Assembly (NCBI RefSeq): GCF_024648885.1 | Contig: NZ_JANBBF010000013.1 | Coordinates: 186,001 to 250,000, forward strand | DNA from: Prauserella salsuginis | Lineage (GTDB): Bacteria > Actinomycetota > Actinomycetes > Mycobacteriales > Pseudonocardiaceae | Length of the DNA: 64,000 bases | Direction of reading: 5' to 3' | Part shown: positions 1 to 8,564 of the stretch, one piece after another | How the letters are laid out: every line of letters begins with the position of its first letter | Position numbering within the stretch: position 1 is the first letter of the stretch | Program-made: the position numbers and the translations under genes | The notes under the pieces: model-generated | Told to the model about the DNA's origin: nothing | The model's input: the letters and a program-made list of their open reading frames with translations, nothing else | Database searches by the model: none

Positions 1-77
1 CGTCCGCCTCCCGTGCGAAGAAGTACGTCGTCGGTGCCACCTGCCGCCTCCGCGGGAGCAAGTACGTCGTCGGTCAT
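1..77 (-). CDS. Metal ABC transporter ATP-binding protein, N-terminal fragment
   Basis: Only the first 25 codons lie in the window; the gene continues past the left edge. The start ATG shares four bases (ATGA) with the stop of the upstream substrate-binding protein gene, so the two are translationally coupled. The visible residues are a hydrophilic leader containing TDDVL twice, too little to show ABC motifs. The call rests on position: binding-protein genes of the ZnuA/MntA type are normally followed by the ATPase and then the permease. An accessory metal protein is the alternative. Confidence 0.5.
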   Translation of the reverse strand, partial: MTDDVLAPAEAAGGTDDVLLRTGGG

Positions 78-1105
78 GTCAGTCCCTCCGCGAGGGTCGC
101 CGCGTTGGCACGCAGCATGCCGAGGTAGCTGCCGTCGGGGCCGGTGGAGTCGGAGTACAGCTCACCGCCGACACGCACGTCGCCGCCGCGGTGCCGGGCG
201 GCCGCGATCATCGAGTCGACGGTCTGCCGCGACACGCTCGTCTCGAGGAACACGGCGGGCAGGTTCTCGTCGGCGAGCAGTTCGGCCACGCGCGCGACGT
301 CGGCGGTCGTCGCCTCCTGCTGAGTGGAGATGCCCTGGATGGCGACGACGTCCATGCCGAACGCGTCACCGAAGTAGCGGAACGCATCGTGCGAGGTGAC
401 GAGCGTGCGGCGGTCGGCGGGGATGCGGTCGATCGTGCGCTGGACCGCGTCGGCCGCGGCGCGGATCTCGTCGTTGTAGGCCGCGCCGCGGCGGCGGTAG
501 TCGGCGGCGTGATCAGGGTCGAGTTCGGCGAGACGTTCGGCCACGGCGTCGACGACGTGCGTCCACAGCGCGGGGTCGTGCCAGATGTGCGGGTCGTGTT
601 CCTCCTCGGGCGCCGCATCCGCGGGTGGGCTCAACAACTCGTCGGCCGGCACCGCCTCGCCCGCCAGCAGCACCGGCTTCGTGCGGCCGACCTCGTCGAG
701 GGTCTGCTGCAGGGAGCCCTCCAGGTAGAGCCCGACGGCGATCACCGCGTCGGCACGGCGCATCTCGCGCAGGTCCCCGGCCTTGGCTTGGTACAGATGC
801 GGGTCGACGCCGGGGCCCATCAACCGCACGGTCTCGACGTCCTCGCCGCCGATGTGCCGCACCGTGTCGTCGAGGAACGTCGTGGTGGTGACGAGGCGGA
901 GCGGGTCGTCACCACCGACCGGCCCGACGGCGCCGACCGGCTGGAGTGCGTAGCCGACGGCGCCGGAGATCGCCAGGACGAACACCACACCGAGGGTCAC
1001 GAGCGTGCGCCGGTCGCGCTTGCGGGCGCGACTGCGCCGCTGTGCCCGCCGGTGGCGTTCGTCGGCGGTTGCAGTGGCGATATGCCCGTCACCAGTGTCG
1101 TCCAT
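74..1105 (-). CDS. Zinc/manganese ABC transporter substrate-binding protein (family 9)
   Basis: Captures Zn2+ or Mn2+ outside the membrane and delivers it to an ABC permease. The 343-residue product has a basic cytoplasmic head, one hydrophobic anchor at about residues 33-50 (no lipobox Cys), then the cluster A-1 fold. Candidate metal ligands are His in VDPHLYQ, the His-rich HDPHIWHDP stretch, Glu in FLETSVS, and Asp in YSDSTGPDG. I start at ATG 1105, preceded by GGGTGGAG; an upstream in-frame start at 1183 has no such site and would delete the promoter. The gene overlaps the next one by ATGA. A DtxR-family-like palindrome lies 16 bp upstream of the start, which favours Mn or Fe-type control over Zur. 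Which metal is carried cannot be settled from sequence alone. Confidence 0.85.
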   Translation of the reverse strand: MDDTGDGHIATATADERHRRAQRRSRARKRDRRTLVTLGVVFVLAISGAVGYALQPVGAVGPVGGDDPLRLVTTTTFLDDTVRHIGGEDVETVRLMGPGVDPHLYQAKAGDLREMRRADAVIAVGLYLEGSLQQTLDEVGRTKPVLLAGEAVPADELLSPPADAAPEEEHDPHIWHDPALWTHVVDAVAERLAELDPDHAADYRRRGAAYNDEIRAAADAVQRTIDRIPADRRTLVTSHDAFRYFGDAFGMDVVAIQGISTQQEATTADVARVAELLADENLPAVFLETSVSRQTVDSMIAAARHRGGDVRVGGELYSDSTGPDGSYLGMLRANAATLAEGLT

Positions 1106-1120
1106 GCTCCACCCTCGAAT

Positions 1121-1134
1121 TTCGGTGCGCCGAA
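1121..1134. promoter_or_regulatory. DtxR/MntR-like operator palindrome
   Basis: TTCGG-TGCG-CCGAA is a perfect 5-4-5 dyad 16 bp upstream of the metal-binding protein start. DtxR, IdeR and MntR boxes have the same architecture (TTAGG-N4-CCTAA); here the central A/T of each half is C/G. Binding at this position would block transcription of the uptake operon when metal is plentiful. The match is by geometry, not identity to a characterised site. Confidence 0.45.
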
Positions 1135-1330
1135 CTCTACTGTACGACAAGGCGAACACGGCCGTCGGTGTGGCGTGATACACGGCTCGTTATCTCGTCC
1201 GAAGTAGACTCACACCGCGCTGACGTGGAACTTCGCCGGGTCTTCGGACGTTGAACCGTACGCCGGCCACATGTGGTGGCGGCATTCGCGGGGATGGTTC
1301 CCGCTCGCGGACCGGGAGGAGGGTGAGCCG

Positions 1331-2191
1331 GTGCACAGGCACCACAACGGCCTCAAGACGGCACTGCTGCTGGGGTTGATGAGCGCGCTGATCATCGGCA
1401 TCAGCGGCCTGTTCGGCAGGGGTGCGCTCATCATCGGACTGCTGCTCGCGCTGGCGATGAACGGCTACGCCTACTTCAACTCCGACAAGCTCGCGCTGAA
1501 GGCCATGCGCGCGCAGCCGGTGTCACAGGCGCAGCAGCCCGCGATGTACCGCATCGTGCGTGAACTGGCGACGTCCGCGCGCCAGCCGATGCCGCGGCTG
1601 TACGTGAGCCCGACCCGCGCGCCCAACGCGTTCGCCACCGGGCGCAATCCCCGCAACGCCGCTGTGTGCTGCACCACGGGCATCCTGGAGATCCTCGACG
1701 AACGCGAGCTGCGCGCCGTGCTGGGCCACGAGCTCGCCCACGTCTACAACCGCGACATCCTCATCTCGTCGGTCGCCGGCGCGCTGGCCAGTGTGGTGAG
1801 CTTCCTGGCGAACATGGCGATGTTCGCCGGCATGTTCGGCGGCAACCGCGAGGGCGGCAACCCGATCGGCATGCTGCTGTTGGCGCTGCTCGGGCCGGTG
1901 GCCGCGGGGATCATCAAGATGAGCGTGAGCCGTTCGCGCGAGTACCAGGCGGACACCTCGGGTGCCGAGTTGACGGGTGATCCGCTGGCGCTGGCGTCGG
2001 CGTTGCGGAAGCTCGAGCGGGGGACGAGCGCCGCCCCGTTGGCGCCGGAGCCGAAGCTCGTGTCGCAGTCGCACCTGATGATCGCGAACCCGTTCCGCCC
2101 CGGTGAGCGCATGTCGCGGCTGTTCTCCAGTCACCCGCCCATCGAGGACCGCATCCGCCGTCTCGAGGACCTGGCCCGCCGACAGCTCTGA
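1331..2191 (+). CDS. htpX: Membrane zinc metalloprotease HtpX
   Basis: M48-family membrane endopeptidase that degrades misfolded membrane proteins. The 286-residue protein has two hydrophobic N-terminal segments (about residues 12-45), the zinc motif HELAH at about 133-137, two more membrane segments, and a downstream SREYQAD motif carrying the third zinc ligand. The start is GTG 1331, with GGGAGGAGG just upstream; the frame stays open back to 1271 but lacks a site there. It is a single gene, divergent from the metal transporter and convergent with rfbA. Length and motif order are normal for actinobacterial HtpX. Confidence 0.93.
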   Translation: MHRHHNGLKTALLLGLMSALIIGISGLFGRGALIIGLLLALAMNGYAYFNSDKLALKAMRAQPVSQAQQPAMYRIVRELATSARQPMPRLYVSPTRAPNAFATGRNPRNAAVCCTTGILEILDERELRAVLGHELAHVYNRDILISSVAGALASVVSFLANMAMFAGMFGGNREGGNPIGMLLLALLGPVAAGIIKMSVSRSREYQADTSGAELTGDPLALASALRKLERGTSAAPLAPEPKLVSQSHLMIANPFRPGERMSRLFSSHPPIEDRIRRLEDLARRQL

Positions 2192-2412
2192 CCCCGCCCC
2201 CGCGTGTTGCGCTTTCCGGGGCGCGTGTTCTGCATCCGGGACGCCGTGTCCTGCGTTCGGCACCGCGTGTTCCGCGCTCGGGCATGATGTGCTGCCCGTC
2301 GGCGTGGGCGCAACACGACCCCGGAGACGCGGTCACGCAGTAACGCGGCCATGAGGGGCGGTCGGGCGGGCGCAACACGGCCCCCGGAACCCGCAACACG
2401 GCCCCCGGAAGG
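2192..2412. repeat. Intergenic 21-bp-period repeat array (locus 1)
   Basis: The gap between convergent htpX and rfbA holds GTGTTSYGC-type units starting at 2204, 2225, 2246 and 2267, an exact 21-bp period, with a weaker fifth near 2289. Two units in the opposite orientation (GCAACACGGCCCCCGG) begin at 2372 and 2393, again 21 bp apart. Equivalent arrays occur at four other gaps in this window. No gene or clear terminator is visible. Confidence 0.85.
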
Positions 2413-3294
2413 TCAGCCGGTGGCGCCCGCGGCCTTCGCGATGTCCATGACGTAGTCGCCGTAGCCGCTCTTGGCGAGTTTCGCGCCGAGCTGGTGGCAT
2501 TCGTCGGCGTCGATGTAGCCCATCCGCAGCGCGACCTCTTCGAGACAGGCGATGCGCACGCCGGTGCGGTGTTCCAGCACCTGCACGAACTGGCCCGCTT
2601 CGAGCAGCGAGTCGTGCGTGCCGGTGTCCAGCCACGCGAACCCGCGGGAGAACTCGACCAGCCGTGCGCGGCCCTGGCGCAGGTACGTCAGGTTGACGTC
2701 GGTGATCTCCAGTTCGCCGCGCGCCGACGGTTTCAGCCCGCGCGCGATGTCGACCACCTGGTTGTCGTAGAGGTACAGCCCCGTGATCGCCTTGTTGGAC
2801 CGCGGCACCGCCGGCTTCTCCTCGATGGACAGCAGCGTGCCGTCCGGTGCGATCTCGCCGACGCCGTAGCGCTGCGGGTCCTTCACCGGGTAGCCGAACA
2901 GCACGCAGCCGTCGAGCCCCGTGGCCTCGGCCTGCAGCGTCCGCGAGAAGCCCTGGCCGTAGAAGATGTTGTCGCCGAGGATCAGTGCCACGTCGTCGTC
3001 GGCGATGAAGTCGGCGCCGATGACGAAGGCTTCGGCGAGGCCGTTCGGTGCGGCCTGCTCGGCGTAGGAGAGTTCGATGCCGAACTGGCTGCCGTCGCCG
3101 AGGAGACGCTGGAAGTTCGGCAGGTCCGAGGGCGTCGAGATGATCAGGATCTCGCGGATGCCGGCGAGCATCAGCACGGAGATCGGGTAGTAGATCATCG
3201 GCTTGTCGTAGACGGGCAGCAGCTGCTTCGACACGGCCTGTGTGATCGGGTGCAGCCGCGTTCCGCTGCCACCCGCCAGCACGATGCCCTTCAT
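2413..3294 (-). CDS. rfbA: Glucose-1-phosphate thymidylyltransferase
   Basis: Condenses dTTP with glucose-1-phosphate to dTDP-glucose, the first step toward dTDP-rhamnose for the cell-wall linker and for glycosylated products. The N-terminus carries the nucleotidyltransferase signature GGSGTRLHP (residues 8-16), followed by [15 protein letters not shown], the ALILGDNIF metal-binding stretch, EEKP and [10 protein letters not shown]. At 293 residues it is a full-length short-form enzyme. rfbB, rfbC and rfbD are not adjacent, which is common in actinobacteria. The nearest gene upstream on the same strand is an unrelated sialidase-like protein. Confidence 0.95.
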   Translation of the reverse strand: MKGIVLAGGSGTRLHPITQAVSKQLLPVYDKPMIYYPISVLMLAGIREILIISTPSDLPNFQRLLGDGSQFGIELSYAEQAAPNGLAEAFVIGADFIADDDVALILGDNIFYGQGFSRTLQAEATGLDGCVLFGYPVKDPQRYGVGEIAPDGTLLSIEEKPAVPRSNKAITGLYLYDNQVVDIARGLKPSARGELEITDVNLTYLRQGRARLVEFSRGFAWLDTGTHDSLLEAGQFVQVLEHRTGVRIACLEEVALRMGYIDADECHQLGAKLAKSGYGDYVMDIAKAAGATG

Positions 3295-3355
3295 CGCCCG
3301 CCCTTCATGCCGTATCCGCCGAGAGGCTCAGCCTTCCGGGGGATCAGGGTACCGG

Positions 3356-4672
3356 CTAGCGGGACGGTCCGGTGCCGAAGAAGACCCGACAGCCGTCGTC
3401 GGCGCGGTCCGCGGTGGCCTGCAGCACGGCGTCCCCGCCGTCGACCGGCAGCAGGGACGGGCTGTAGTTCGGGCACGGGTCGTCCACCGGGTCGGCGACC
3501 TCGACCGGTGCGGGCACCTCGTACCACTCACCGGAGCCGGGGTCGTCGTTGGCGAGGATCGTCTTGCCGTTGCCAGCGTTGGGGGTGCCGTCGGCGTCGG
3601 CGTAGATCTGGCCGATGAGCAGGACCCGCGTGCCGTTCGGGCCGCCGGGGAAAAGCGAGATCGTCGGCGAGTGCCGGAAGTGGCGGCCCTGCGGGGTGGC
3701 GACCTGCGTGCCCGGGTCGGTCGGAAGACCGAAGTCCTCGCCGTCCTCGGAGATCTTGAAGTACGGATCGCAGAACCGCTCGCCGAAGTTGCAGATCTCG
3801 TAGCTGAAGTAGTGCCGCCCGTCGGGGAGTGCGCGCACGATCGGCATGCCGGGACGCACCTCCCACGGCGAGATCGTCAGTGTGCGGGTCGGCCTGCTCC
3901 AGTCGACGAGGTCGTCGGTGGAGCGGCGGGTGAGGAACTGGTCGAACTCGCGCTCGCCGCGTTCGTCGGCGTAGTGCATCTGCAGCGTGCCGGAGTCGTC
4001 CACGTCGAATTCCGGCTCCCACACGCCGGGCGGGCCGTAGGACGTCACCGGTTCGCCCGCGAAGTCCCACGAGCGCCCGGTGTCGGTGCTCGCCCAGATT
4101 CGGATGCCGATCCTGCGGGTGTCGCGCGGGGCCTTCTGCCGGTAGCTGGCCGCCCACAGCAGCGTGCCCTTCGGATACCGGCCGATGGTTCGCGGCAGTT
4201 CGTACAGCGTGCCGCAGCACATGCCGCTGCCGTAGCGGCCCTCGGGGTCACGGACCTCGCCGACCTGGCGGAAGTTGCGGCCCTCGTCGGTGCTCTCGTA
4301 GACCGGCGCGTAGTAGCCGGCCTCGTCGCTGCTGGTGACCGTGGCGAGGATGCGGCCGTTGTGATCGGCGTGGCCGTGCTGGGTGCGGATGAGCCGCGGG
4401 TAGGAGCCGTAGCCGTCGTGCAGCAACTGCCGGTCGGTGCCCTGTGCCACCGCGGGTGTCAGCGTCAGGCACAGCAGCGCGGCGGCGGCGACGGCGAATG
4501 CGCGGTGCAGGTGCGAGCGGATCCGCGCAGCGCGGCGCCAGGCGCGCGGGCCGCCGGCCGATGTCGTGCCGCCGGGCCCGCCGGACGGAGTGCCCGGCTC
4601 GGTGCTCGACGGACCGTCCGGTCCGGTGGTCGGGCTACTGGCAGGACGGTTGGTCGGCGGATGGATGTGCAC
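3356..4672 (-). CDS. Secreted sialidase-like (BNR/Asp-box) glycosidase
   Basis: Probable secreted six-bladed beta-propeller hydrolase. A Pro/Gly/Thr-rich basic leader precedes a signal peptide (hydrophobic FAVAAAALLCLTL, Ala-x-Ala before QGT). Two clear Asp boxes are visible, STDEGRNF and STDTGRSW, with a third degenerate copy (SEDGEDF). Paired Cys residues (CCGT; CNFGERFC; CPNY/CRVF) fit an exported protein. The substrate is not deducible, and the family also includes non-sialidase neuraminidase-fold proteins. The start is uncertain: GTG 4672 sits directly on the U-tract of a terminator hairpin and has no Shine-Dalgarno sequence; TTG 4711 is the only longer option. Confidence 0.7.
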   Translation of the reverse strand: MHIHPPTNRPASSPTTGPDGPSSTEPGTPSGGPGGTTSAGGPRAWRRAARIRSHLHRAFAVAAAALLCLTLTPAVAQGTDRQLLHDGYGSYPRLIRTQHGHADHNGRILATVTSSDEAGYYAPVYESTDEGRNFRQVGEVRDPEGRYGSGMCCGTLYELPRTIGRYPKGTLLWAASYRQKAPRDTRRIGIRIWASTDTGRSWDFAGEPVTSYGPPGVWEPEFDVDDSGTLQMHYADERGEREFDQFLTRRSTDDLVDWSRPTRTLTISPWEVRPGMPIVRALPDGRHYFSYEICNFGERFCDPYFKISEDGEDFGLPTDPGTQVATPQGRHFRHSPTISLFPGGPNGTRVLLIGQIYADADGTPNAGNGKTILANDDPGSGEWYEVPAPVEVADPVDDPCPNYSPSLLPVDGGDAVLQATADRADDGCRVFFGTGPSR

Positions 4673-4673
4673 G

Positions 4674-4705
4674 AAAAACCCCCGGTCTCCGACAGCGACC
4701 GGGGG
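4674..4705 (-). terminator. Rho-independent terminator (leftward)
   Basis: Stem CCCCCGGTC (4679-4687) pairs with GACCGGGGG (4697-4705) around a 9-nt loop, followed on the minus strand by five U. It lies downstream of yajQ and immediately before the sialidase-like start, so it separates the two transcripts or attenuates the second. Confidence 0.75.
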
Positions 4706-4891
4706 ATTCAAACACGATCAGGTGAAGAATGGTCAATGGTTCACGATCTTTTCACCGGGGCGGCAGAGCGATGTCCTTCGTCAGGGGTCCCGCATCGGGG
4801 TGGCTCTGCCGTGCCCGGCGGCGGGTTGTCCGCGGACGGCCGGCGACGTCGCGATCGCCGACCCAGGGCACCGCTCGTGCCCTGCCCGGCC

Positions 4892-5383
4892 TCACCGGTA
4901 GTTCATGAACTGCAGCGCGATGCCGAAGTCCTTCTCCTTCAACAGCGCGATCACGTCCTGCAGGTGGTCCTTCTTCTTGCCCGACACGCGCAGCTGATCC
5001 CCCTGGATCTGCGCCTGGACACCCTTCGGGCCCTCGTCCCGGATGTACTTGGAGATCTGCTTCGCCTTGTCCTGGTCGATGCCCTCGACGATCGAACCGG
5101 ACACCTTGTACGTCTTGCCCGACACCGCAGGTTCACCCGCGTCGAACGCCTTCATCGACACGCCACGCTTGACCAGCTTCTCCTTGAAGACCTCGACCGC
5201 GGCCTTCACCCGCTCCTCGGTCTCGGCCTCCACCACGACGGCGTTGTCACCCGACCACGCCACCGACGCGCCCGTGCCCCGGAAGTCGAACCGCGTCGAC
5301 AGCTCCTTGGCCGCCTGGTTCACCGCGTTGTCCACCTCCTGCCGGTCGACCTTGCTCACCACGTCGAACGATGGATCCGCCAC
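4892..5383 (-). CDS. YajQ family nucleotide-binding protein
   Basis: 163 residues, the standard YajQ length. It begins [13 protein letters not shown] and contains the conserved [55 protein letters not shown] and FGIALQF(M/T)NYR segments. YajQ has two ferredoxin-like domains; a Xanthomonas member binds cyclic di-GMP and acts as a transcriptional co-regulator. The start is GTG 5383 with GAGG upstream; the open frame continues to 5932 without coding character. A perfect 8-bp dyad lies 40 bp upstream and a terminator about 190 bp downstream. Confidence 0.92.
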   Translation of the reverse strand: MADPSFDVVSKVDRQEVDNAVNQAAKELSTRFDFRGTGASVAWSGDNAVVVEAETEERVKAAVEVFKEKLVKRGVSMKAFDAGEPAVSGKTYKVSGSIVEGIDQDKAKQISKYIRDEGPKGVQAQIQGDQLRVSGKKKDHLQDVIALLKEKDFGIALQFMNYR

Positions 5384-5756
5384 GACTGAAGCACCTCGCT
5401 GTCTGGTTCCGGGGGTATTCGGGATGTGACCGCCGACGCAGTCACATCGGGTAAGCGTAGTTGTGCGGTCCGGGGATGTTGGTGACGCGGTCGGGGTGTG
5501 GGGCCGGTGGGCGTTGCATCGGCCGGATCGGTCGGTGAGGTGTGCTCGGCGTTCGGTTTCGGAGTGTTCGGGCTGATGGTGGACCCTTTCGTCCGGCAAC
5601 GCCGTCGTCGGCGGGAAGTGGCGCGTCCTCCGAGACGACCCCGGGACCCGAGGGCCGGATGTGACGTCCCAGCAAGCTCTGCGGCATGGCGACAGTGAGG
5701 CATGGTGACGGCGAAGGGCCTTCGGCCGCGCGGCCGAAGGCCCGACACCAGATACT
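5384..5756. other. 373-bp non-coding gap upstream of yajQ
   Basis: No convincing gene. It contains a perfect dyad, GATGTGAC (5423-5430) and GTCACATC (5441-5448), separated by 10 bp, suitably placed to be a yajQ operator or 5' leader hairpin. The far end holds the strong terminator of the MFS gene. Confidence 0.6.
5716..5743. terminator. Perfect 28-bp palindrome, likely terminator of the MFS/oxidoreductase operon
   Basis: GGGCCTTCGGCCGC is followed directly by its exact reverse complement. It sits 14 bp after the stop of the leftward MFS gene and marks the end of that operon. No U-tract is present on either side, as is usual in high-GC actinobacteria. Confidence 0.75.
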
Positions 5757-6995
5757 TCACGCCGCACTTGGGCGAGCAGCGGATGCTTCGGCCTCGGTGC
5801 GCGGCCGGTCATCTCGCACCCGCAGCATGACCGCTGCGCCGATGAGCGGCCCGACAGCCAGCGTGACGAACGCGGCGTAGAACGAATCCGTGAGTTGGAA
5901 GATGGGACCGACCACGGCAGGAACAGCGACACTGCCCAGCTGCCAGAAGGCGTTGACCGCGCCGGCCGCCGAGCCGGTGAGATGTTGTCCCACCAGAGTC
6001 GGTGTCATGGCGGCGGTCAGCGGACTGTATGCGTACGCCGTGAGTCCGAGTACGGGCGCCACCCAGAGGAACGCGGTGTAGCTGTCCAACGTGCCGAACA
6101 CCAGGAGCGTGACTCCGAACGCGGCCAGGATGATCGCGATCGGGATCCGCCTGCCGGATCCGAGTCGGTCCGTGACGACCCCGACCAACGGCTTCGCCGC
6201 GATCGCCACGCCGGCGAAGATCACCACCACCACTCCCGCGTCCACGGGGTCGATGCCGTTGCCCCTCACCATCAGGGTGTTGGACCACGTGATGAAACCG
6301 TAGGTGCCCCACAGGCCGCCGAACCCGGCGAGCCCGAGAAACAACAGGTCGCGGTTACGCCGCAGCGGACGTACGTCGGGTACCGCCCGCCGTGCCGGGG
6401 CGTCGCTCGTGCCGTCGTACTGTCCATTGCGGATGAATGCGAGGCAGAGGATCGCGATGACGATCGTCACCGCTCCGAACAGGTGGTACGAGGTCTCCCA
6501 GCCCGAGTTCACGATGAGACCGGGAACCACGGCGTTGGCGACGACCGTGCCGAGCGACGTCGCCGTCATGAACACGCCCGCAGCGAAACCCCGCGCTTCA
6601 GGCCGGAACCAGGCGGCGACGAGCTTGAGTCCGGCGGAGAAGTCGGCTCCCGCGAACAGGCCGAGTGCAGCCTGGATCGCCAGTCCCACGCCGATCGAGG
6701 TCGTCGAACCGAACAACATCATCAGTCCACCGGCGACCAGCGACGTCACTCCCAGTGTCAGTCGACCGCCGAGCCAGTCACTGCAGAACCCGCCGGCGGC
6801 GTTGGCCACGACGTAGCCGATGTAGTAACACGTCGCGAAGATGCCCAATGCGGCGAGCGGGACGTTCAGCGAGTCGCTCACCGCGGCCGAAGCGGGACCC
6901 CACGTCGACCGGTCCACAGAGGTCATGGTGAATGCCGCCCAGCACAGCAGCAGAACGACCCAGCGGTACGGGGAGTCGTGATTCGAGCGCATCAT
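5757..6995 (-). CDS. MFS transporter, anion:cation symporter-like
   Basis: A 412-residue twelve-helix major facilitator. The N-terminal motif VDRSTWGPA and the loop 2-3 motif SDWLGGR resemble the anion:cation symporter branch, which carries organic acids. The start is ATG 6995 (first of a tandem ATGATG, preceded by GGAGAATCG); an in-frame ATG at 7019 has no site. It lies 76 bp downstream of the FAD-oxidoreductase on the same strand and both are divergent from a LysR gene, an arrangement typical of an organic-acid uptake and oxidation unit. The substrate is unknown. Confidence 0.82.
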   Translation of the reverse strand: MMRSNHDSPYRWVVLLLCWAAFTMTSVDRSTWGPASAAVSDSLNVPLAALGIFATCYYIGYVVANAAGGFCSDWLGGRLTLGVTSLVAGGLMMLFGSTTSIGVGLAIQAALGLFAGADFSAGLKLVAAWFRPEARGFAAGVFMTATSLGTVVANAVVPGLIVNSGWETSYHLFGAVTIVIAILCLAFIRNGQYDGTSDAPARRAVPDVRPLRRNRDLLFLGLAGFGGLWGTYGFITWSNTLMVRGNGIDPVDAGVVVVIFAGVAIAAKPLVGVVTDRLGSGRRIPIAIILAAFGVTLLVFGTLDSYTAFLWVAPVLGLTAYAYSPLTAAMTPTLVGQHLTGSAAGAVNAFWQLGSVAVPAVVGPIFQLTDSFYAAFVTLAVGPLIGAAVMLRVRDDRPRTEAEASAARPSAA

Positions 6996-7071
6996 CGATT
7001 CTCCAGACTTCCTTGTCATGGGATGGAAACCAGCTCAGTGCGAACGCCTTAGGACTCCGCGCGGAGATTGA

Positions 7072-8322
7072 TCAGACGAGCGCGTCCTGACGACGCAGCT
7101 CGGCGCGAATCCGGGCAATGTCGTGCCGTTCCCCTTGGCTGTACTGTGCGGCGGCGACGCCGGCGGCATGTCCCGTCGCGAACGCTGTACCCATCACCCG
7201 AACCGAAGCGTATGCCTCGTCGTCGGAACTGGTCAGCCTGCCGACCGCCCACAGGTTGTCGGTTTCTCGCGCTCGGATCGCTCCGTAGGGAATGTCGTAC
7301 CAACCGCGACCGTCGATCGGCCGGTAGTTCGTGACGCCCGGCCCCGAGTGATCCTCGATCGGCCAGCCACAACGACCGATCGAATCCTGCGGGCGCTTGA
7401 CCGCCTGCAGCACGTCGGCCTCGCTCAGCTGGCAGCGTCCGTCCAGCCGCCGGCTCTCGCGAATGCCCAGTTGTGGCCCGGTCTCCACGAGATACGCCTG
7501 CGCCCACCCGGACAGGTGCTTGCGCAACGCGTCCAGATACAACCATGCCTGTCGCCGTGCGCTGGCCTCGTCCCTGCTGATCGCCGCTGCATCAAGCGCG
7601 TCGACCTGCTCGTCGACGAGCAGTGCGATGACGTCCTTGCTGACCGGCAGGTGTACGGCGATGCCGTAGTCACGCGCCAATGACACCCCGGTCTCGTGGC
7701 TATAGGCCGCGACCGCGGAACGCAGGCCTTCCCTGGACAGGTCGGCATCCTGGGCCACTCCACCGAAGCGGCACACCAGAGTGCTCGTCTGCCTGTCTTC
7801 GACAGGGACGACGCGGGTCGGGACGCCCGCGCACGACAGCAGCGCACCGTCTCCACTGGCGTCCACGAAAGCTGCCGCGGTGATGCGTTCGCGGCCACCG
7901 CGATGATGGACCTCGACCTCGGCGATGCCGTCCTCGTGACGGGTCGCGTCGATCAGCCGGCTGTGCAGCCGAACATCCACGCCTTCGTCCGCGAGCAACT
8001 CGTCGCAGACGATCTTCGTGGACTCGAGATCGAGCAGCACGATGCGGTTGCCCGTCCACCCCATCGTCTTCTCCTCGTAGACGCCCCGCGCGCGGAGGCG
8101 TTCGAGCACGTCCTGGCCGATGCCGGCAACGACCTGCGTGCCGCGTTGATCGTAGAAGCCACAGAACGTGAGCACCGAGCTGATCGTCGCCGCACCGCCC
8201 AGGTAGGGATACTGCTCGACCAGCCGCACGCGCGCCCCTGCCCGCGCCGCACCGGCGGCCGCAGCGACGCCACCCGCACCACCGCCGATAACAACGACGT
8301 CAAAATGCTCGACCTCTGCCAC
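7072..8322 (-). CDS. FAD-dependent oxidoreductase (FAD_oxidored type)
   Basis: A 416-residue flavoprotein. The N-terminal Rossmann motif is VVIGGGAGGVAAAAGAAR, followed by LVEQYPYLGGAAT, a hallmark of the FAD_oxidored family. A second FAD-contact region, AAAFVDASGDGALLSCAG, lies near residues 140-160, and a C-terminal GTAFATGHAAGVAAA closes the fold. The start is GTG 8322 behind GGAGGAG. Members of this family are dehydrogenases of poorly defined carboxylate substrates. The LysR-FAD-MFS trio is reminiscent of the tricarballylate tcuR-A-C layout, but no tcuB-like electron-transfer gene is present, so that assignment is only an analogy. Confidence 0.75.
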   Translation of the reverse strand: MAEVEHFDVVVIGGGAGGVAAAAGAARAGARVRLVEQYPYLGGAATISSVLTFCGFYDQRGTQVVAGIGQDVLERLRARGVYEEKTMGWTGNRIVLLDLESTKIVCDELLADEGVDVRLHSRLIDATRHEDGIAEVEVHHRGGRERITAAAFVDASGDGALLSCAGVPTRVVPVEDRQTSTLVCRFGGVAQDADLSREGLRSAVAAYSHETGVSLARDYGIAVHLPVSKDVIALLVDEQVDALDAAAISRDEASARRQAWLYLDALRKHLSGWAQAYLVETGPQLGIRESRRLDGRCQLSEADVLQAVKRPQDSIGRCGWPIEDHSGPGVTNYRPIDGRGWYDIPYGAIRARETDNLWAVGRLTSSDDEAYASVRVMGTAFATGHAAGVAAAQYSQGERHDIARIRAELRRQDALV

Positions 8323-8484
8323 TGTGCTCCTCCCGTCCGCTGGGGCCGCCGGTAGCCTCCGACCTGCTGTCTCGACACATTTGACGCCGTGCCGGCGGTG
8401 ATATCCAATACCGCTTGAACAGGGCGGGCATAACCAGAAGTTATAGATGGTCAGAAGTCATTGGCTTCGCCTCAGCGGCACTCC

Positions 8485-8564
8485 GGCACTGGGAAGCACG
8501 GGCACTGGGAGGCACGGGCACTGGGAAGCACGGGCACTGGGAGGCACGGGCACTGGGAGGCACG
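8485..8564 (+). repeat. Five 16-bp tandem repeats abutting the LysR start codon
   Basis: Five contiguous copies of GGCACTGGGARGCACG occupy 8485-8564, and the GTG start of the LysR gene is the very next base (8565). The last unit supplies the Shine-Dalgarno GGGAGG. The copies differ only at the R position (A,G,A,G,G). The upstream frame is open through the array from a TTG at 8415, so copy-number change could shift frames because 16 is not a multiple of 3. Confidence 0.9.

Noticed and set aside
3242-5389. 715-codon plus-strand frame opposite rfbA, the sialidase and yajQ
   Set aside because: It is antisense to genes with strong motifs and its product is Val/Arg/Ala-rich shadow sequence.
7072-8322. 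Assignment as tricarballylate dehydrogenase (tcuA)
   Set aside because: The Rossmann and PYLGGAAT motifs indicate the broader FAD_oxidored family, and no tcuB partner is adjacent.
8415-8564. N-terminal extension of the LysR regulator through the 16-bp repeats
   Set aside because: It would place translated repeat in front of a canonical LysR N-terminus and ignore the well-placed GGGAGG.
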